Made by a program: the position numbers and the translations under genes
NCBI GenBank assembly: GCA_947461335.1
Contig: CANHLB010000099.1
Coordinates: 1 to 6,620, forward strand
DNA length: 6,620 nt
Source: Burkholderiaceae bacterium
GTDB taxonomy: Bacteria > Pseudomonadota > Gammaproteobacteria > Burkholderiales > Burkholderiaceae
Reading direction: 5' to 3'
The notes under the pieces: generated by a model
What the model was told of the DNA's origin: nothing
The model's input: only the letters and a program-made list of their open reading frames with translations
Databases searched by the model: none
Shown here: in pieces, positions 1-6,620 of the stretch
Layout: each line of letters begins with the position of its first letter
How positions within the stretch are numbered: position 1 is the first letter of the stretch

Positions 1-501
1 AGAAACAGAGCCGTCAAGCGCAGATTTCATGGCCTTATATCCTGACTCACCCTCATCAAATGACAAATCATCACAAAAAACAATAAAACGCTCAGGTCGC
101 TCAGCCAAGATATCAGCAATGTCAGCTAAATCCGCTAAATGGTCTTTTTCTACCTCTACTAAACGCAACCCTTGGTTGGCAAACTCATGCAGGCTCGCCT
201 TAATCAAGGATGACTTACCAGTTCCTCTAGCCCCTGTAAGCAATATATTGTTAGCAGGCTTTTTTTGGATGAAGTGCTTAGTATTGTCCCGAATCGCATC
301 CCGTTGACGATCAATGTTCTTTAAATCCTCAAATGTAATATCTGATACATGCTTCACTGGTTGCAGAAAACCAATACTGCCAAAAATACTATCGCGCCTG
401 CGCCATCTAAAGGCGGTTGAAGATTCCCACTCCTTATCGGTTAAGGGCTTGGGCAAGAAGGTTTCAAGATGATCTAGAAGTTGCTCTAATTTTTCATTCA
501 T
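1..501 (-). CDS. DUF815-family P-loop ATPase, N-terminal 167 codons (cut by window edge)
   Basis: This gene starts at the ATG at 501-499 and runs off the left edge, so 167 codons are visible; family members are usually somewhat under 300 residues, so about 40% is missing. The protein begins MNEKLEQLLDHLETF. A Walker A motif GARGTGKSS lies at residues 90-98, with K96 and S97 as the nucleotide-binding pair. A Walker B strand FIVFCDDLSF lies at about 139-148 with the double aspartate D144-D145. The phrase CDDLSF followed by GYKAMKSALDG is characteristic of the DUF815 branch of AAA-like ATPases. The biological role of this family is not established, so only ATP binding and hydrolysis can be inferred. 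The start lies 13 bases after the argJ stop, so it is very probably translated from the same message as argJ. A possible ribosome site, TAAGG, overlaps the argJ stop codon. The frame was read by hand without any internal stop. Confidence 0.9.
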   Translation of the reverse strand, partial: MNEKLEQLLDHLETFLPKPLTDKEWESSTAFRWRRRDSIFGSIGFLQPVKHVSDITFEDLKNIDRQRDAIRDNTKHFIQKKPANNILLTGARGTGKSSLIKASLHEFANQGLRLVEVEKDHLADLADIADILAERPERFIVFCDDLSFDEGESGYKAMKSALDGSVS

Positions 502-514
502 ATTTTTCTTAACC

Positions 515-1750
515 TTAAGAGCGATAGTCAGCGTTAATGGATACGTATTCATGAGACAAGTCACACGTCCACATAGTTTGAGTGGCATCACCACGCCCTA
601 AGTCAATTTTGACCGTAATTTCTGGGGCTTGCATTACCCTTTGACCATCGGCCTCTTGATAGCTTGGGTTACGACCCCCATCTTTAGCAACCCAAACATC
701 ACCAAGCCACATCTGCACACGGCCCACATCTAGATCGGTAATGCCGGCATAGCCAATGGCAGCCAAAATGCGGCCTAAGTTTGGATCGCTTGCAAAGAAA
801 GCTGTTTTGACTAAAGGTGAGTGAGCTACAGCCTTTGCAACTAAGCGGCACTCTGCTTGCGTCTTGCCGCCAATCACTTCAATCGTTATAAACTTGGTAG
901 CACCTTCGCCATCACGCACAATCATTTGCGCTAATTTTCTGGATAGGGCAATGAGTGCCTCGCGCACGACTGAATAACTTAGATCATTCGCAGATTGAAT
1001 CTGCACAGACGATTGACCAGTCGCCATGATGATGAAAGAATCATTTGTTGAGGTGTCACCATCGATCGTAATCGCATTAAAAGAAAGGTCGGCGACTTCA
1101 CGTGTGAGATCGCCTAAGAGGCCCGGTGCAAAGCCCGCATCTGTAGCAATGAAACCTAACATCGTTGCCATATTCGGATGAATCATCCCCGCACCTTTAC
1201 AGATACCAGTAATAACAACTGGTCCCGCTGGTGTTGATACTGTCACTGAAGTAGCCTTAGGCTGAGTATCAGTTGTCATGATTGCTTGTGCAGCATCAAA
1301 CCAATTGTCTTCACCTAAATTGGCTACAGCCTTAGGTAAGGCCTTAACAATCTTTTCAATCGGTAGCGGCTCCAAAATCACGCCCGTTGAAAACGGCAGA
1401 ATCTGCTCTGGATTTAAATTAAGATCTTTGGCTAAAGCGGCACATGTTTCTAAAGTATGTTTCATTCCAGATTCACCAGTACCGGCATTTGCATTGCCAG
1501 TATTTACTACTAAAGCCCGAATCTCTCCTTTACAACCTTCTTGCGCTAGATGCTCACGGCAAACCTGTACAGGAGCCGCACAGAAACGATTTAAAGTAAA
1601 AACACCGGCAACCTGAGAACCTGGGGTTAAAGTCATCACCAGCAAATCTTTTCGATTGGCTCGCTTGATTCCAGCTTCAGTAATGCCCATCTCAAAACCT
1701 TTTACTGGCTTGAGATCAGCTTTTTGGGGGAAGGGTAGGTTAACTGTCAT
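515..1750 (-). CDS. argJ: Bifunctional ornithine acetyltransferase / N-acetylglutamate synthase ArgJ
   Basis: ArgJ transfers the acetyl group from N-acetylornithine to glutamate, releasing ornithine and regenerating N-acetylglutamate in the cyclic arginine pathway; some members also use acetyl-CoA. It is cytosolic. The 411-residue length is normal for the family. The proenzyme cuts itself at the Ala-Thr bond of the motif [10 protein letters not shown]; here this is A195-T196, giving an alpha chain of 195 residues and a beta chain of 216 whose new N-terminal T196 is the nucleophile. The oxyanion-hole motif STGVI is at 121-125 (T122, G123). GDTSTND is at 231-237, and the C-terminus INADYRS is typical. 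Whether it is mono- or bifunctional cannot be told from sequence alone. The ATG at 1750-1748 is preceded in frame by a TAG with no other start between them, so it is the only likely start, yet no clear Shine-Dalgarno precedes it. It follows secA by 64 bases and precedes the DUF815 ATPase by 13. Confidence 0.98.
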   Translation of the reverse strand: MTVNLPFPQKADLKPVKGFEMGITEAGIKRANRKDLLVMTLTPGSQVAGVFTLNRFCAAPVQVCREHLAQEGCKGEIRALVVNTGNANAGTGESGMKHTLETCAALAKDLNLNPEQILPFSTGVILEPLPIEKIVKALPKAVANLGEDNWFDAAQAIMTTDTQPKATSVTVSTPAGPVVITGICKGAGMIHPNMATMLGFIATDAGFAPGLLGDLTREVADLSFNAITIDGDTSTNDSFIIMATGQSSVQIQSANDLSYSVVREALIALSRKLAQMIVRDGEGATKFITIEVIGGKTQAECRLVAKAVAHSPLVKTAFFASDPNLGRILAAIGYAGITDLDVGRVQMWLGDVWVAKDGGRNPSYQEADGQRVMQAPEITVKIDLGRGDATQTMWTCDLSHEYVSINADYRS

Positions 1751-1759
1751 AGTCTGACA

Positions 1760-1765
1760 ATTGTA
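1760..1765 (-). promoter_or_regulatory. Possible -10 element just upstream of argJ
   Basis: On the minus strand the hexamer TACAAT matches the sigma-70 consensus TATAAT at five of six positions. Its downstream edge is 9 bases from the argJ ATG, so a transcript would start about three bases before the start codon and be nearly leaderless. I find no convincing -35 hexamer at 16-18 bases and no TG extension. It is therefore a weak candidate, and argJ may simply be read through from secA. Confidence 0.2.
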
Positions 1766-1776
1766 GATGAGGGACT

Positions 1777-1803
1777 AAAGGGGCGCTTACTAGCCACCCC
1801 TTT
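1777..1803 (-). terminator. Weak hairpin between secA and argJ
   Basis: A perfect 7-base inverted repeat, AAAGGGG at 1777-1783 and CCCCTTT at 1797-1803, encloses a 13-base loop in the 64-base secA-argJ gap. On the minus strand the stem ends in CCCCTTTAG, with only three T residues, so it is at best a partial or attenuating terminator for secA transcripts. On the plus strand it ends in four T residues, but no plus-strand gene precedes it. This gap is the largest non-coding stretch in the window. Confidence 0.35.
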
Positions 1804-1814
1804 TAAATTGAAGC

Positions 1815-4580
1815 CTAACTTAAGGCGCCGCAGCAATTCTTATACTTTTTGCCACTGCCACAGGTACAAGGATCATTACGACCAACCTTTGGACCAGAAC
1901 GAACTGGTGCGGGGCTAATTTCAATTGAGGCGCCACGATCGCCAGTAGAGCCAGCCACTTCTTTATCAGGGTCAGCATGTTGATACTGCACATCGGCTAG
2001 TTTGGCCAAATCATCATTCATGGATTCTGCAGCTTGGTCCAATTCACTAGCGCTCCGAATTTGCACAGTCATGATATTTTTGACCACATCATTCTTGATA
2101 ACGCTTAGTAATTCACCATACAACTCAAAAGCTTCGCGACGATACTCTTGCTTTGGATCTTTTTGAGCGTAGCCACGGAGATGGATGCCTTGACGTAAAT
2201 GGTCTAAGGCCGCTAAGTGCTCGCGCCAATGGGTATCTAAGCTATAGAGAAGGACGGAGCGCTCAAATCCTGCAAACGATTCCCTGCCGGATAAATCCAC
2301 TTTAGCATCATAAGTTTCTTTAGCGGCATGCAGGACTCGCTCTACGATTTGTGCTTCATCAACTGTATCTGCACCTGCAACCCAGCTAGTCAAATCAACG
2401 GTAAGGCCCCACTCGCTTGCAAGCGCCTTCTCGAGACCAACTAAGTCCCATTGTTCTTCCATCGACTCGAGGGGTATGTACAAGGAACAAAGAGAGCGTA
2501 AAACATCTTCACGCAAGTTTGCAATGAGCTCACCAATATCTTCGCTCTCCAGAACCTCATTTCTGAGGCGATAGGTTTCTTTGCGCTGATCATTGGCAAC
2601 GTCGTCATACTCCAATAACTGCTTACGAATATCAAAGTTACGGCCTTCGACCTTACGTTGAGCAGACTCAATAGAGCGCGTTACCATACCAGCCTCGATT
2701 GGCTCGCCATCCGGCATCTTCAAGCGCTCCATAACGGCACGCAAACGATCCCCCGCAAAAATACGCAGAAGTGAATCATCTAGGGAGAGATAGAAGCGGG
2801 ATGACCCAGGATCACCTTGTCGACCAGAGCGGCCTCTAAGCTGATTATCAATTCGACGACTTTCATGACGCTCAGTACCAATGATATGTAAACCACCTGC
2901 ATTGAGTACTTGGTCATGAATACCTTGCCATTCATCTTGGAGCGCTTTAATTTTGCGCGCCTTTTCAGCATCTGCAATAGTAGCTTCAGACTCTATCAAA
3001 GAAGATTGTTTACCAACGTTTCCACCAAGCACAATGTCAGTTCCACGACCAGCCATATTGGTCGCAATGGTGATCATTTTTGGGCGACCCGCTTGCGCAA
3101 TAATTTCGGCTTCACGTGCATGCTGTTTCGCATTAAGCACTTGATGCGGCAATTTACGTTTATCAAGTAATCCAGAAATTAACTCAGAATTCTCAATAGA
3201 TGTAGTACCAACTAAAACAGGTTGGCCCCGCTCATAGCAATCGACAATATCTTTGACGACTGCATCATATCGTTCACCTGAAGACTTATAAATTTGATCT
3301 TGACGATCTTTACGCTGACTAAGTCTATTAGGTGGAATGACTACCGTTTCAAGGTTATAAATTTCTTTGAACTCGTAAGCCTCGGTATCGGCGGTACCAG
3401 TCATACCTGCTAACTTACCGTACATCCGGAAATAATTCTGGAAAGTAATTGTTGCTAGAGTCTGGTTCTCATTCTGAATCGGCACGCCCTCTTTAGCCTC
3501 AACCGCTTGGTGCAGCCCATCCGACCAACGACGACCTTGCATTAATCGACCCGTAAATTCATCAACGATGATGACTTCATTATTTTGAACAACGTAATGT
3601 TGGTCACGGTTATAAAGGCAATGCGCACGTAATGCTGCATAAACATGATGCATTAACGTAATGTTTTGTGGGGCATACAAAGAAGCGCCATCATTAAGTG
3701 CGCCCAACTGCACGAGTATTTCTTCGGCCTTATCGTGCCCACGCTCGGTCAAGTAGACTTGCTGAGACTTTTCATCTACCCAATAGTCTCCTGGCTTCTC
3801 AACGCCAGTTCCATCAGATTTTTCCTCGCCAATTTGACGCTCTAAATAGGAAGGAAGCGCATTAATCTTGATGTATAGATCAGTGTGATCTTCAGCCTGG
3901 CCAGAAATGATTAAGGGTGTACGCGCCTCATCGATCAAAATAGAATCCACTTCGTCAACGATTGCATAAGCTAAACCGCGCTGCACACGTTGACCCAAAT
4001 CTTGGACCATGTTGTCACGCAAGTAATCAAAACCAAACTCATTGTTTGTGCCGTAGGTAATATCGGCAGCATAGGCCTCTTGCTTTGTCGTGTGATCCAT
4101 CTGCGACAAATTGACGCCAACTTTCATGCCAAGGAAGTTATAGAGCGTAGACATCCACTCAGCATCCCGCTGAGCCAGATAATCATTCACCGTAACAACA
4201 TGCACGCCCTTGCCGGTTAAAGCATTTAAATAGACTGGGAGCGTTGCTGTTAAGGTTTTTCCTTCTCCCGTACCCATCTCGGCAATCTTGCCTTGATGCA
4301 ATGCAAGGCCGCCCATAATCTGAGCGTCAAAATGACGCATTTTCATAGCGCGTACGCTAGCCTCTCGAACCACTGCAAAAGCTTCTGCTGTGATGTCGTC
4401 CAGAGTCTCTCCTGCATCGAGGCGAGATTTAAACTCAGCAGTTTTAGCAGCAAGTGCAGCATCATCAAGAGATTGCAGGTTCGCCTCAAAAGTGGCGACC
4501 TTGGCAACTACTTTGCGATACTGCTTTAAGAGGCGGTCGTTACGACTGCCGACCAGGGTTTTAAGAAGACCGATTACCAT
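1815..4580 (-). CDS. secA: Preprotein translocase ATPase SecA
   Basis: SecA is the motor that drives unfolded precursor proteins through the SecYEG channel at the inner membrane using ATP. The 921-residue product is slightly longer than the 901-residue E. coli protein, as is usual in Betaproteobacteria. The first nucleotide-binding fold has Walker A GTGEGKT at 103-109 and the DEVD box at 209-212, followed by [11 protein letters not shown]. The preprotein-crosslinking region lies at about 225-370. The second fold has [14 protein letters not shown] at 507-520 and the arginine-finger motif RGRSGRQGD at 582-590. The helical scaffold and wing domains fill about 620-840 (for example HWREHL at 784-789). 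A polar linker at about 842-898 leads to a C-terminal zinc module with C905, C907, C916 and C917, the SecB and lipid contact site. The ATG at 4580-4578 ([15 protein letters not shown]) is the first start after an upstream in-frame TAA. No Shine-Dalgarno is evident and no secM-like gene precedes it. The gene diverges from the DUF721 gene and is followed by argJ. Confidence 0.99.
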   Translation of the reverse strand: MVIGLLKTLVGSRNDRLLKQYRKVVAKVATFEANLQSLDDAALAAKTAEFKSRLDAGETLDDITAEAFAVVREASVRAMKMRHFDAQIMGGLALHQGKIAEMGTGEGKTLTATLPVYLNALTGKGVHVVTVNDYLAQRDAEWMSTLYNFLGMKVGVNLSQMDHTTKQEAYAADITYGTNNEFGFDYLRDNMVQDLGQRVQRGLAYAIVDEVDSILIDEARTPLIISGQAEDHTDLYIKINALPSYLERQIGEEKSDGTGVEKPGDYWVDEKSQQVYLTERGHDKAEEILVQLGALNDGASLYAPQNITLMHHVYAALRAHCLYNRDQHYVVQNNEVIIVDEFTGRLMQGRRWSDGLHQAVEAKEGVPIQNENQTLATITFQNYFRMYGKLAGMTGTADTEAYEFKEIYNLETVVIPPNRLSQRKDRQDQIYKSSGERYDAVVKDIVDCYERGQPVLVGTTSIENSELISGLLDKRKLPHQVLNAKQHAREAEIIAQAGRPKMITIATNMAGRGTDIVLGGNVGKQSSLIESEATIADAEKARKIKALQDEWQGIHDQVLNAGGLHIIGTERHESRRIDNQLRGRSGRQGDPGSSRFYLSLDDSLLRIFAGDRLRAVMERLKMPDGEPIEAGMVTRSIESAQRKVEGRNFDIRKQLLEYDDVANDQRKETYRLRNEVLESEDIGELIANLREDVLRSLCSLYIPLESMEEQWDLVGLEKALASEWGLTVDLTSWVAGADTVDEAQIVERVLHAAKETYDAKVDLSGRESFAGFERSVLLYSLDTHWREHLAALDHLRQGIHLRGYAQKDPKQEYRREAFELYGELLSVIKNDVVKNIMTVQIRSASELDQAAESMNDDLAKLADVQYQHADPDKEVAGSTGDRGASIEISPAPVRSGPKVGRNDPCTCGSGKKYKNCCGALS

Positions 4581-4586
4581 GGGATA

Positions 4587-4615
4587 TTGAAGTGAATGTA
4601 GTCCTTGAGTTTATC
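4587..4615 (+). promoter_or_regulatory. Weak candidate promoter for the DUF721/DciA-like gene
   Basis: On the plus strand TTGAAG (4587-4592) resembles a -35 box (four of six) and is followed after 17 bases by TTTATC (4610-4615), a poor -10 match (three of six). TTTATC is the complement of the GATAAA proposed as the secA -10, so one site could serve both directions. A transcript from here would start near 4622, about 13 bases before the ATG at 4635 and downstream of the alternative TTG at 4605. Confidence 0.15.
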
Positions 4616-4639
4616 ACCCGCAACCTTATTTTTTATGAA
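4610..4639 (-). promoter_or_regulatory. Candidate secA promoter
   Basis: Reading the minus strand upstream of secA, TTCATA (4639-4634) and GATAAA (4615-4610) are separated by 18 bases. Each matches four of six positions of the sigma-70 -35 and -10 consensus. Transcription would begin near 4603 and leave a leader of about 22 bases. The -35 overlaps the likely start codon of the divergent DUF721 gene. The matches are only moderate; the call rests mainly on the need for a secA promoter close to this 54-base gap. Confidence 0.3.
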
Positions 4640-5138
4640 CTTTGCCCCTAAACCGTCCCGCAAGCACATAGCCCATGACTGGCTGGAGTACCTGCGTGAG
4701 TCAGATGGTCTTGGCAGTATCTTGGCTAAAACTGAAGACTTGGCCAGACTGAAAGCTTCGCTCAATATTGCCCTAAACAGCCTAGATTTGGGGCATTTAA
4801 GCTCAAAAATCGAGGCTGGTTGGCGCTCAGGTGTAAAAGATGAGCTTTTTTTATTGGCCAACTCAGCAAGCATTGGGACCCGCCTGCAGCAAAACTTACC
4901 TAGTTTAATCAATGAGTTAGGTAAAAATGGTGTGTTTTGCAAGTCTATTAAAGTGCGCATTAAACCAGCAAGCCCTGCCTGGGAAATCAAACCAAGAGAA
5001 AGCAACAAAAAGAATGGGATGCCTAAAGGCTTAAATGAGATTGCTAAAAAGTCTTGGCAAGAGCTTTTGGACAAATTGGCACCAGACTCGGATCTGCGTA
5101 AAGCAGTTGAGCGGCTGCTACAAAATAAAAAGAAATAA
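4635..5138 (+). CDS. DUF721 / DciA-like protein, probable replicative helicase loader or partner
   Basis: The predicted product has 167 residues from the ATG at 4635, beginning MNFAPKPSRKHIAHDWLEYL. The core at about 25-111 has the DUF721 layout: a helical segment with LARLKASLNIAL, then DELFLLANSASIGTRLQQ (70-86), an amphipathic helix with LPSLINEL, and a strand with CKSIKVRIKP (102-111). DUF721 proteins include DciA, which binds and helps load the DnaB helicase in bacteria that lack DnaC; that role is known for other members and is inferred here. The C-terminal third is lysine-rich and ends in an amphipathic helix (about 131-165) and LLQNKKK. A TTG at 4605 in the same frame would add ten residues (an in-frame TAG lies just before it at 4599-4601), but the ATG fits the conserved N-terminus better. 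Neither start has a good Shine-Dalgarno. The gene is the only one on this strand, diverging from secA and converging on lpxC. Confidence 0.82.
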   Translation: MNFAPKPSRKHIAHDWLEYLRESDGLGSILAKTEDLARLKASLNIALNSLDLGHLSSKIEAGWRSGVKDELFLLANSASIGTRLQQNLPSLINELGKNGVFCKSIKVRIKPASPAWEIKPRESNKKNGMPKGLNEIAKKSWQELLDKLAPDSDLRKAVERLLQNKKK

Positions 5139-5140
5139 TC

Positions 5141-5181
5141 CCAGCCCTTCAGATGGCTTGCTTTAAAAAAAGAGGGGCTGG
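5141..5181. terminator. Convergent hairpin terminator between the DUF721 gene and lpxC
   Basis: CCAGCCCTTC at 5141-5150 pairs with GAGGGGCTGG at 5172-5181 to give a 10-base stem with one G-T wobble and a 21-base loop. It begins three bases after the DUF721 stop codon. On the plus strand it is followed by CTTTCTTG, a short T-rich tail. On the minus strand it is followed by GATTATTTCTTTTTATTTT, which is more T-rich and could end lpxC transcripts. The right arm lies inside the last codons of lpxC and the lpxC stop codon is in the loop. The tails are interrupted, so strength is uncertain in both directions. Confidence 0.6.
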
Positions 5182-6077
5182 CTTTCTTGAGAATAAGCCT
5201 CTGGAGCTTTATTAGTGGCAAAAGATCCAATTTCATATGAACTGGGATCTTCCAAAAGCTTGCGTAAAAGAGCATTATTTAAGGCGTGCCCTGATTTTTC
5301 TGCGACATAAGCGCCAACGATTGGATGGCCTACTAAATACAAATCACCAATCGCATCCAAAATTTTGTGGCGCACGAATTCATCTTCATAACGCAGCTCT
5401 TCATTATTCAAAATTCGGTGTTCATCTAAAACAATTGCATTATCTAAACTACCACCGCGCGCTAATCCCATCTCGCGCAATGCTTCAACCTCATGCGCAA
5501 AGCCAAAAGTTCTTGCGCGACCAATTTCACTACGATAAGCTTGCTCAGCGAAATCCACAACAAATCGTTGACCAGTTTTATCAACAGCTGGGTGTTTAAA
5601 GTCGATTGTGAAATCCAATTTAAATCCAAAGAATGGTTCAAGGCGAGCAAGCTTATCGCCATCACGCACTTCCACAGATTTTTTAATGATGACAAACTGA
5701 CGTGGTGCGTCCTGTTCTACAATTCCAGCGGACTCAATTAAGAATAAAAAAGAGGCAGCACTACCGTCCATAATTGGAACTTCTTCACCGTCAAGTTCTA
5801 TCAATAGATTATCTAAACCAAGGCCCGCACAAGCAGATAGCAAATGCTCTACTGTTGATACACGTACTCCATCTTTTTGGATCACCGATGCAAGCCTTGT
5901 ATCACATACGGCCAAAGCGGTTGCGGGAATAATCGAGTGCTCTAATGTATCTACCCTAACAAACTGAACACCTGAATTTACTGGCGCAGGCTTAATCACA
6001 ATCGTGACCTTGAGGCCAGAGTGCAAACCAATGCCTACCGTTTTCACTGGGGCGGCAATGGTTCTCTGCTTCATCAT
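5163..6077 (-). CDS. lpxC: UDP-3-O-acyl-N-acetylglucosamine deacetylase LpxC
   Basis: LpxC removes the acetyl group from UDP-3-O-acyl-GlcNAc, the first committed step of lipid A synthesis, using a catalytic zinc ion in the cytosol. The 304-residue length matches E. coli LpxC (305). The N-terminus [20 protein letters not shown] aligns with the family. The zinc ligands are H78 (in STVEHLLSA), H237 and D241 (in [11 protein letters not shown]). E77 is the general base, and H264 in SGHALNNAL is the second catalytic residue. K238 and the T190-F191 pair of the active-site passage are also present. Two adjacent ATG codons open the frame; the first (6077-6075) is chosen because it matches the usual M-x-KQRT start, with TAGAGA at 6085-6090 as a modest ribosome site. 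It follows the peroxiredoxin gene by 39 bases with no terminator between them, so the two are probably cotranscribed. The C-terminal codons (QPLFF) double as an arm of the downstream terminator. Confidence 0.99.
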   Translation of the reverse strand: MMKQRTIAAPVKTVGIGLHSGLKVTIVIKPAPVNSGVQFVRVDTLEHSIIPATALAVCDTRLASVIQKDGVRVSTVEHLLSACAGLGLDNLLIELDGEEVPIMDGSAASFLFLIESAGIVEQDAPRQFVIIKKSVEVRDGDKLARLEPFFGFKLDFTIDFKHPAVDKTGQRFVVDFAEQAYRSEIGRARTFGFAHEVEALREMGLARGGSLDNAIVLDEHRILNNEELRYEDEFVRHKILDAIGDLYLVGHPIVGAYVAEKSGHALNNALLRKLLEDPSSYEIGSFATNKAPEAYSQESQPLFF

Positions 6078-6084
6078 AAAAATA

Positions 6085-6090
6085 TCTCTA
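6085..6090 (-). promoter_or_regulatory. Ribosome binding site of lpxC
   Basis: The minus strand reads TAGAGA, then seven bases, then the first ATG of lpxC (6077) and a second ATG immediately after it. The GAGA core is a modest match to the Shine-Dalgarno sequence, and the spacing favours the first ATG. The 39-base gap up to the peroxiredoxin stop holds no hairpin and no clear promoter. Confidence 0.45.
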
Positions 6091-6116
6091 AATTCAGGTG
6101 GTGTTGGTCGTAGGGG

Positions 6117-6617
6117 TTATAGTTTTTTCAGAATAGATCCGGCATCACTCACTTCAAACTTTCCTGGCGCTTCACGATCTAAAGATTTCACCACACCATC
6201 TTCGACAATCATGGCATAACGATCAGAACGCACGCCTAAACCACGAGCTGTCAAATCCAACTCAATGCCCATCTTCTTAGTGAACTCAGCACTACCGTCA
6301 CCCATCATCCGAATTTTTTTACCCACTTTTAGATCACGTCCCCAAGCGCCCATCACAAATGGGTCATTTACAGAGATGCACCAAATTTCATCTACACCTT
6401 TTGCTTTAATCGCATCATAGTGCTCAACATATCCAGGCACATGCTTTGCAGAGCAGGTTGGTGTAAATGCACCTGGCAATGCAAAGATCACAATTTTTTT
6501 CCCAGCAACAAGCTTCTCAACTTCAAAGGCATTAGGCCCCAAGGAGCAGCCTTCGCTCTCTTCATTAAAAAATTCATAAAGAGTAGCGTTAGGTAATTTT
6601 TGTCCAACAGCAATCAT
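6117..6617 (-). CDS. Prx5-type peroxiredoxin (AhpC/TSA-related thiol peroxidase)
   Basis: This 166-residue thioredoxin-fold enzyme reduces hydrogen peroxide and organic hydroperoxides in the cytosol. The active-site loop is PGAFTPTCSAKHVPGY with T52 and the peroxidatic cysteine C55. The conserved arginine is R130 in GLGVRSDRYAMIVEDG. This wording places it in the Prx5 subfamily. There are only two other cysteines: C24 (in EGCSLGP) and C80 (in IWCISVNDPFVMGAWG). Neither sits where the C-terminal resolving cysteine of human PRDX5 lies, and there is no fused glutaredoxin domain, so a one-Cys mechanism with an external thiol donor is likely. The length is complete for the family and the start MIAVGQKLPNATLYEF is typical. 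Only three bases upstream of the ATG are visible, so its ribosome site and promoter lie outside the window. It lies immediately upstream of lpxC, with which it is probably cotranscribed. Confidence 0.96.
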   Translation of the reverse strand: MIAVGQKLPNATLYEFFNEESEGCSLGPNAFEVEKLVAGKKIVIFALPGAFTPTCSAKHVPGYVEHYDAIKAKGVDEIWCISVNDPFVMGAWGRDLKVGKKIRMMGDGSAEFTKKMGIELDLTARGLGVRSDRYAMIVEDGVVKSLDREAPGKFEVSDAGSILKKL

Positions 6618-6620
6618 GAT

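Noticed and set aside
29..307. A 92-codon plus-strand open frame at the left edge.
   Set aside because: It is antisense to the DUF815 ATPase, whose Walker motifs are encoded on the other strand over the same bases.
1278..1616. A 112-codon plus-strand open frame inside argJ.
   Set aside because: It is a shadow of argJ codon composition; argJ has intact catalytic motifs across the same bases.
1751..1814. The secA-argJ gap considered as a possible arginine-responsive (ArgR) operator.
   Set aside because: I see no ARG-box-like palindrome; only the GC-rich 7-base inverted repeat, which fits a weak terminator better.
2441..3170. Several short open frames on both strands within secA.
   Set aside because: All lie inside the continuous SecA reading frame, which shows conserved helicase motifs; none has a ribosome site or recognisable family.
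4574..5275. A 233-codon open frame on the minus strand that spans the whole DUF721 gene and the 3' end of lpxC.
   Set aside because: It is antisense to a recognisable DUF721 protein, overlaps the lpxC and secA ends in other frames, and its translation has low-complexity serine/leucine-rich wording with no family resemblance.
5237..5741. Short plus- and minus-strand open frames inside lpxC (5237-5599, 5462-5695, 5493-5741).
   Set aside because: They overlap intact LpxC coding sequence with its zinc-binding motifs and look like out-of-frame shadows.
1..6620. Search for mobile elements, CRISPR, tRNA, phage or defence genes.
   Set aside because: No direct-repeat arrays, transposase motifs, cloverleaf-like segments or compositional breaks were seen; the region is almost fully occupied by conserved housekeeping genes.

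Overview
The window holds six protein-coding genes of a free-living Gram-negative bacterium, five of them complete and one cut by the left edge. The set is lpxC (lipid A), a DUF721/DciA-like gene, secA, argJ and a DUF815 ATPase, with a Prx5-type peroxiredoxin ahead of lpxC. This set and the protein wording point to a betaproteobacterium of the order Burkholderiales. The base composition is clearly more AT-rich than Burkholderia or Ralstonia, and the proteins read like Polynucleobacter. That genus assignment is an inference from memory of the family sequences, not a search result.

Layout from left to right: a DUF815-family P-loop ATPase (minus strand, C-terminal part outside the window), argJ (minus), secA (minus), a DUF721/DciA-like gene (plus), lpxC (minus) and a peroxiredoxin (minus). 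The coding density is very high; the largest gap between genes is 64 bases, so no stretch of 300 bases lacks a gene. The minus strand carries two transcription blocks. One is secA-argJ-DUF815, read leftwards from a 54-base divergent region shared with the DUF721 gene. The other is peroxiredoxin-lpxC, which runs head-on into the DUF721 gene over a 24-base gap that contains one arm of a hairpin terminator.

Functionally the genes are housekeeping: envelope lipid synthesis (LpxC), protein export (SecA), arginine synthesis (ArgJ), probable replicative helicase loading (DUF721/DciA), peroxide removal (peroxiredoxin) and one uncharacterised ATPase. The physical linkage does not imply one shared pathway. 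All complete genes have intact catalytic motifs and normal lengths, and I see no frameshift, insertion sequence, CRISPR, tRNA or sign of transfer.

I looked for a new system and did not find one. The points worth a second look are small-scale: the very compact secA/DUF721 divergent region with possibly overlapping promoters, the lpxC stop codon lying in the loop of a convergent terminator, the weak or absent Shine-Dalgarno sequences at several starts (argJ may be near-leaderless), a peroxiredoxin without an obvious resolving cysteine, and the uncharacterised DUF815 ATPase placed directly behind argJ.
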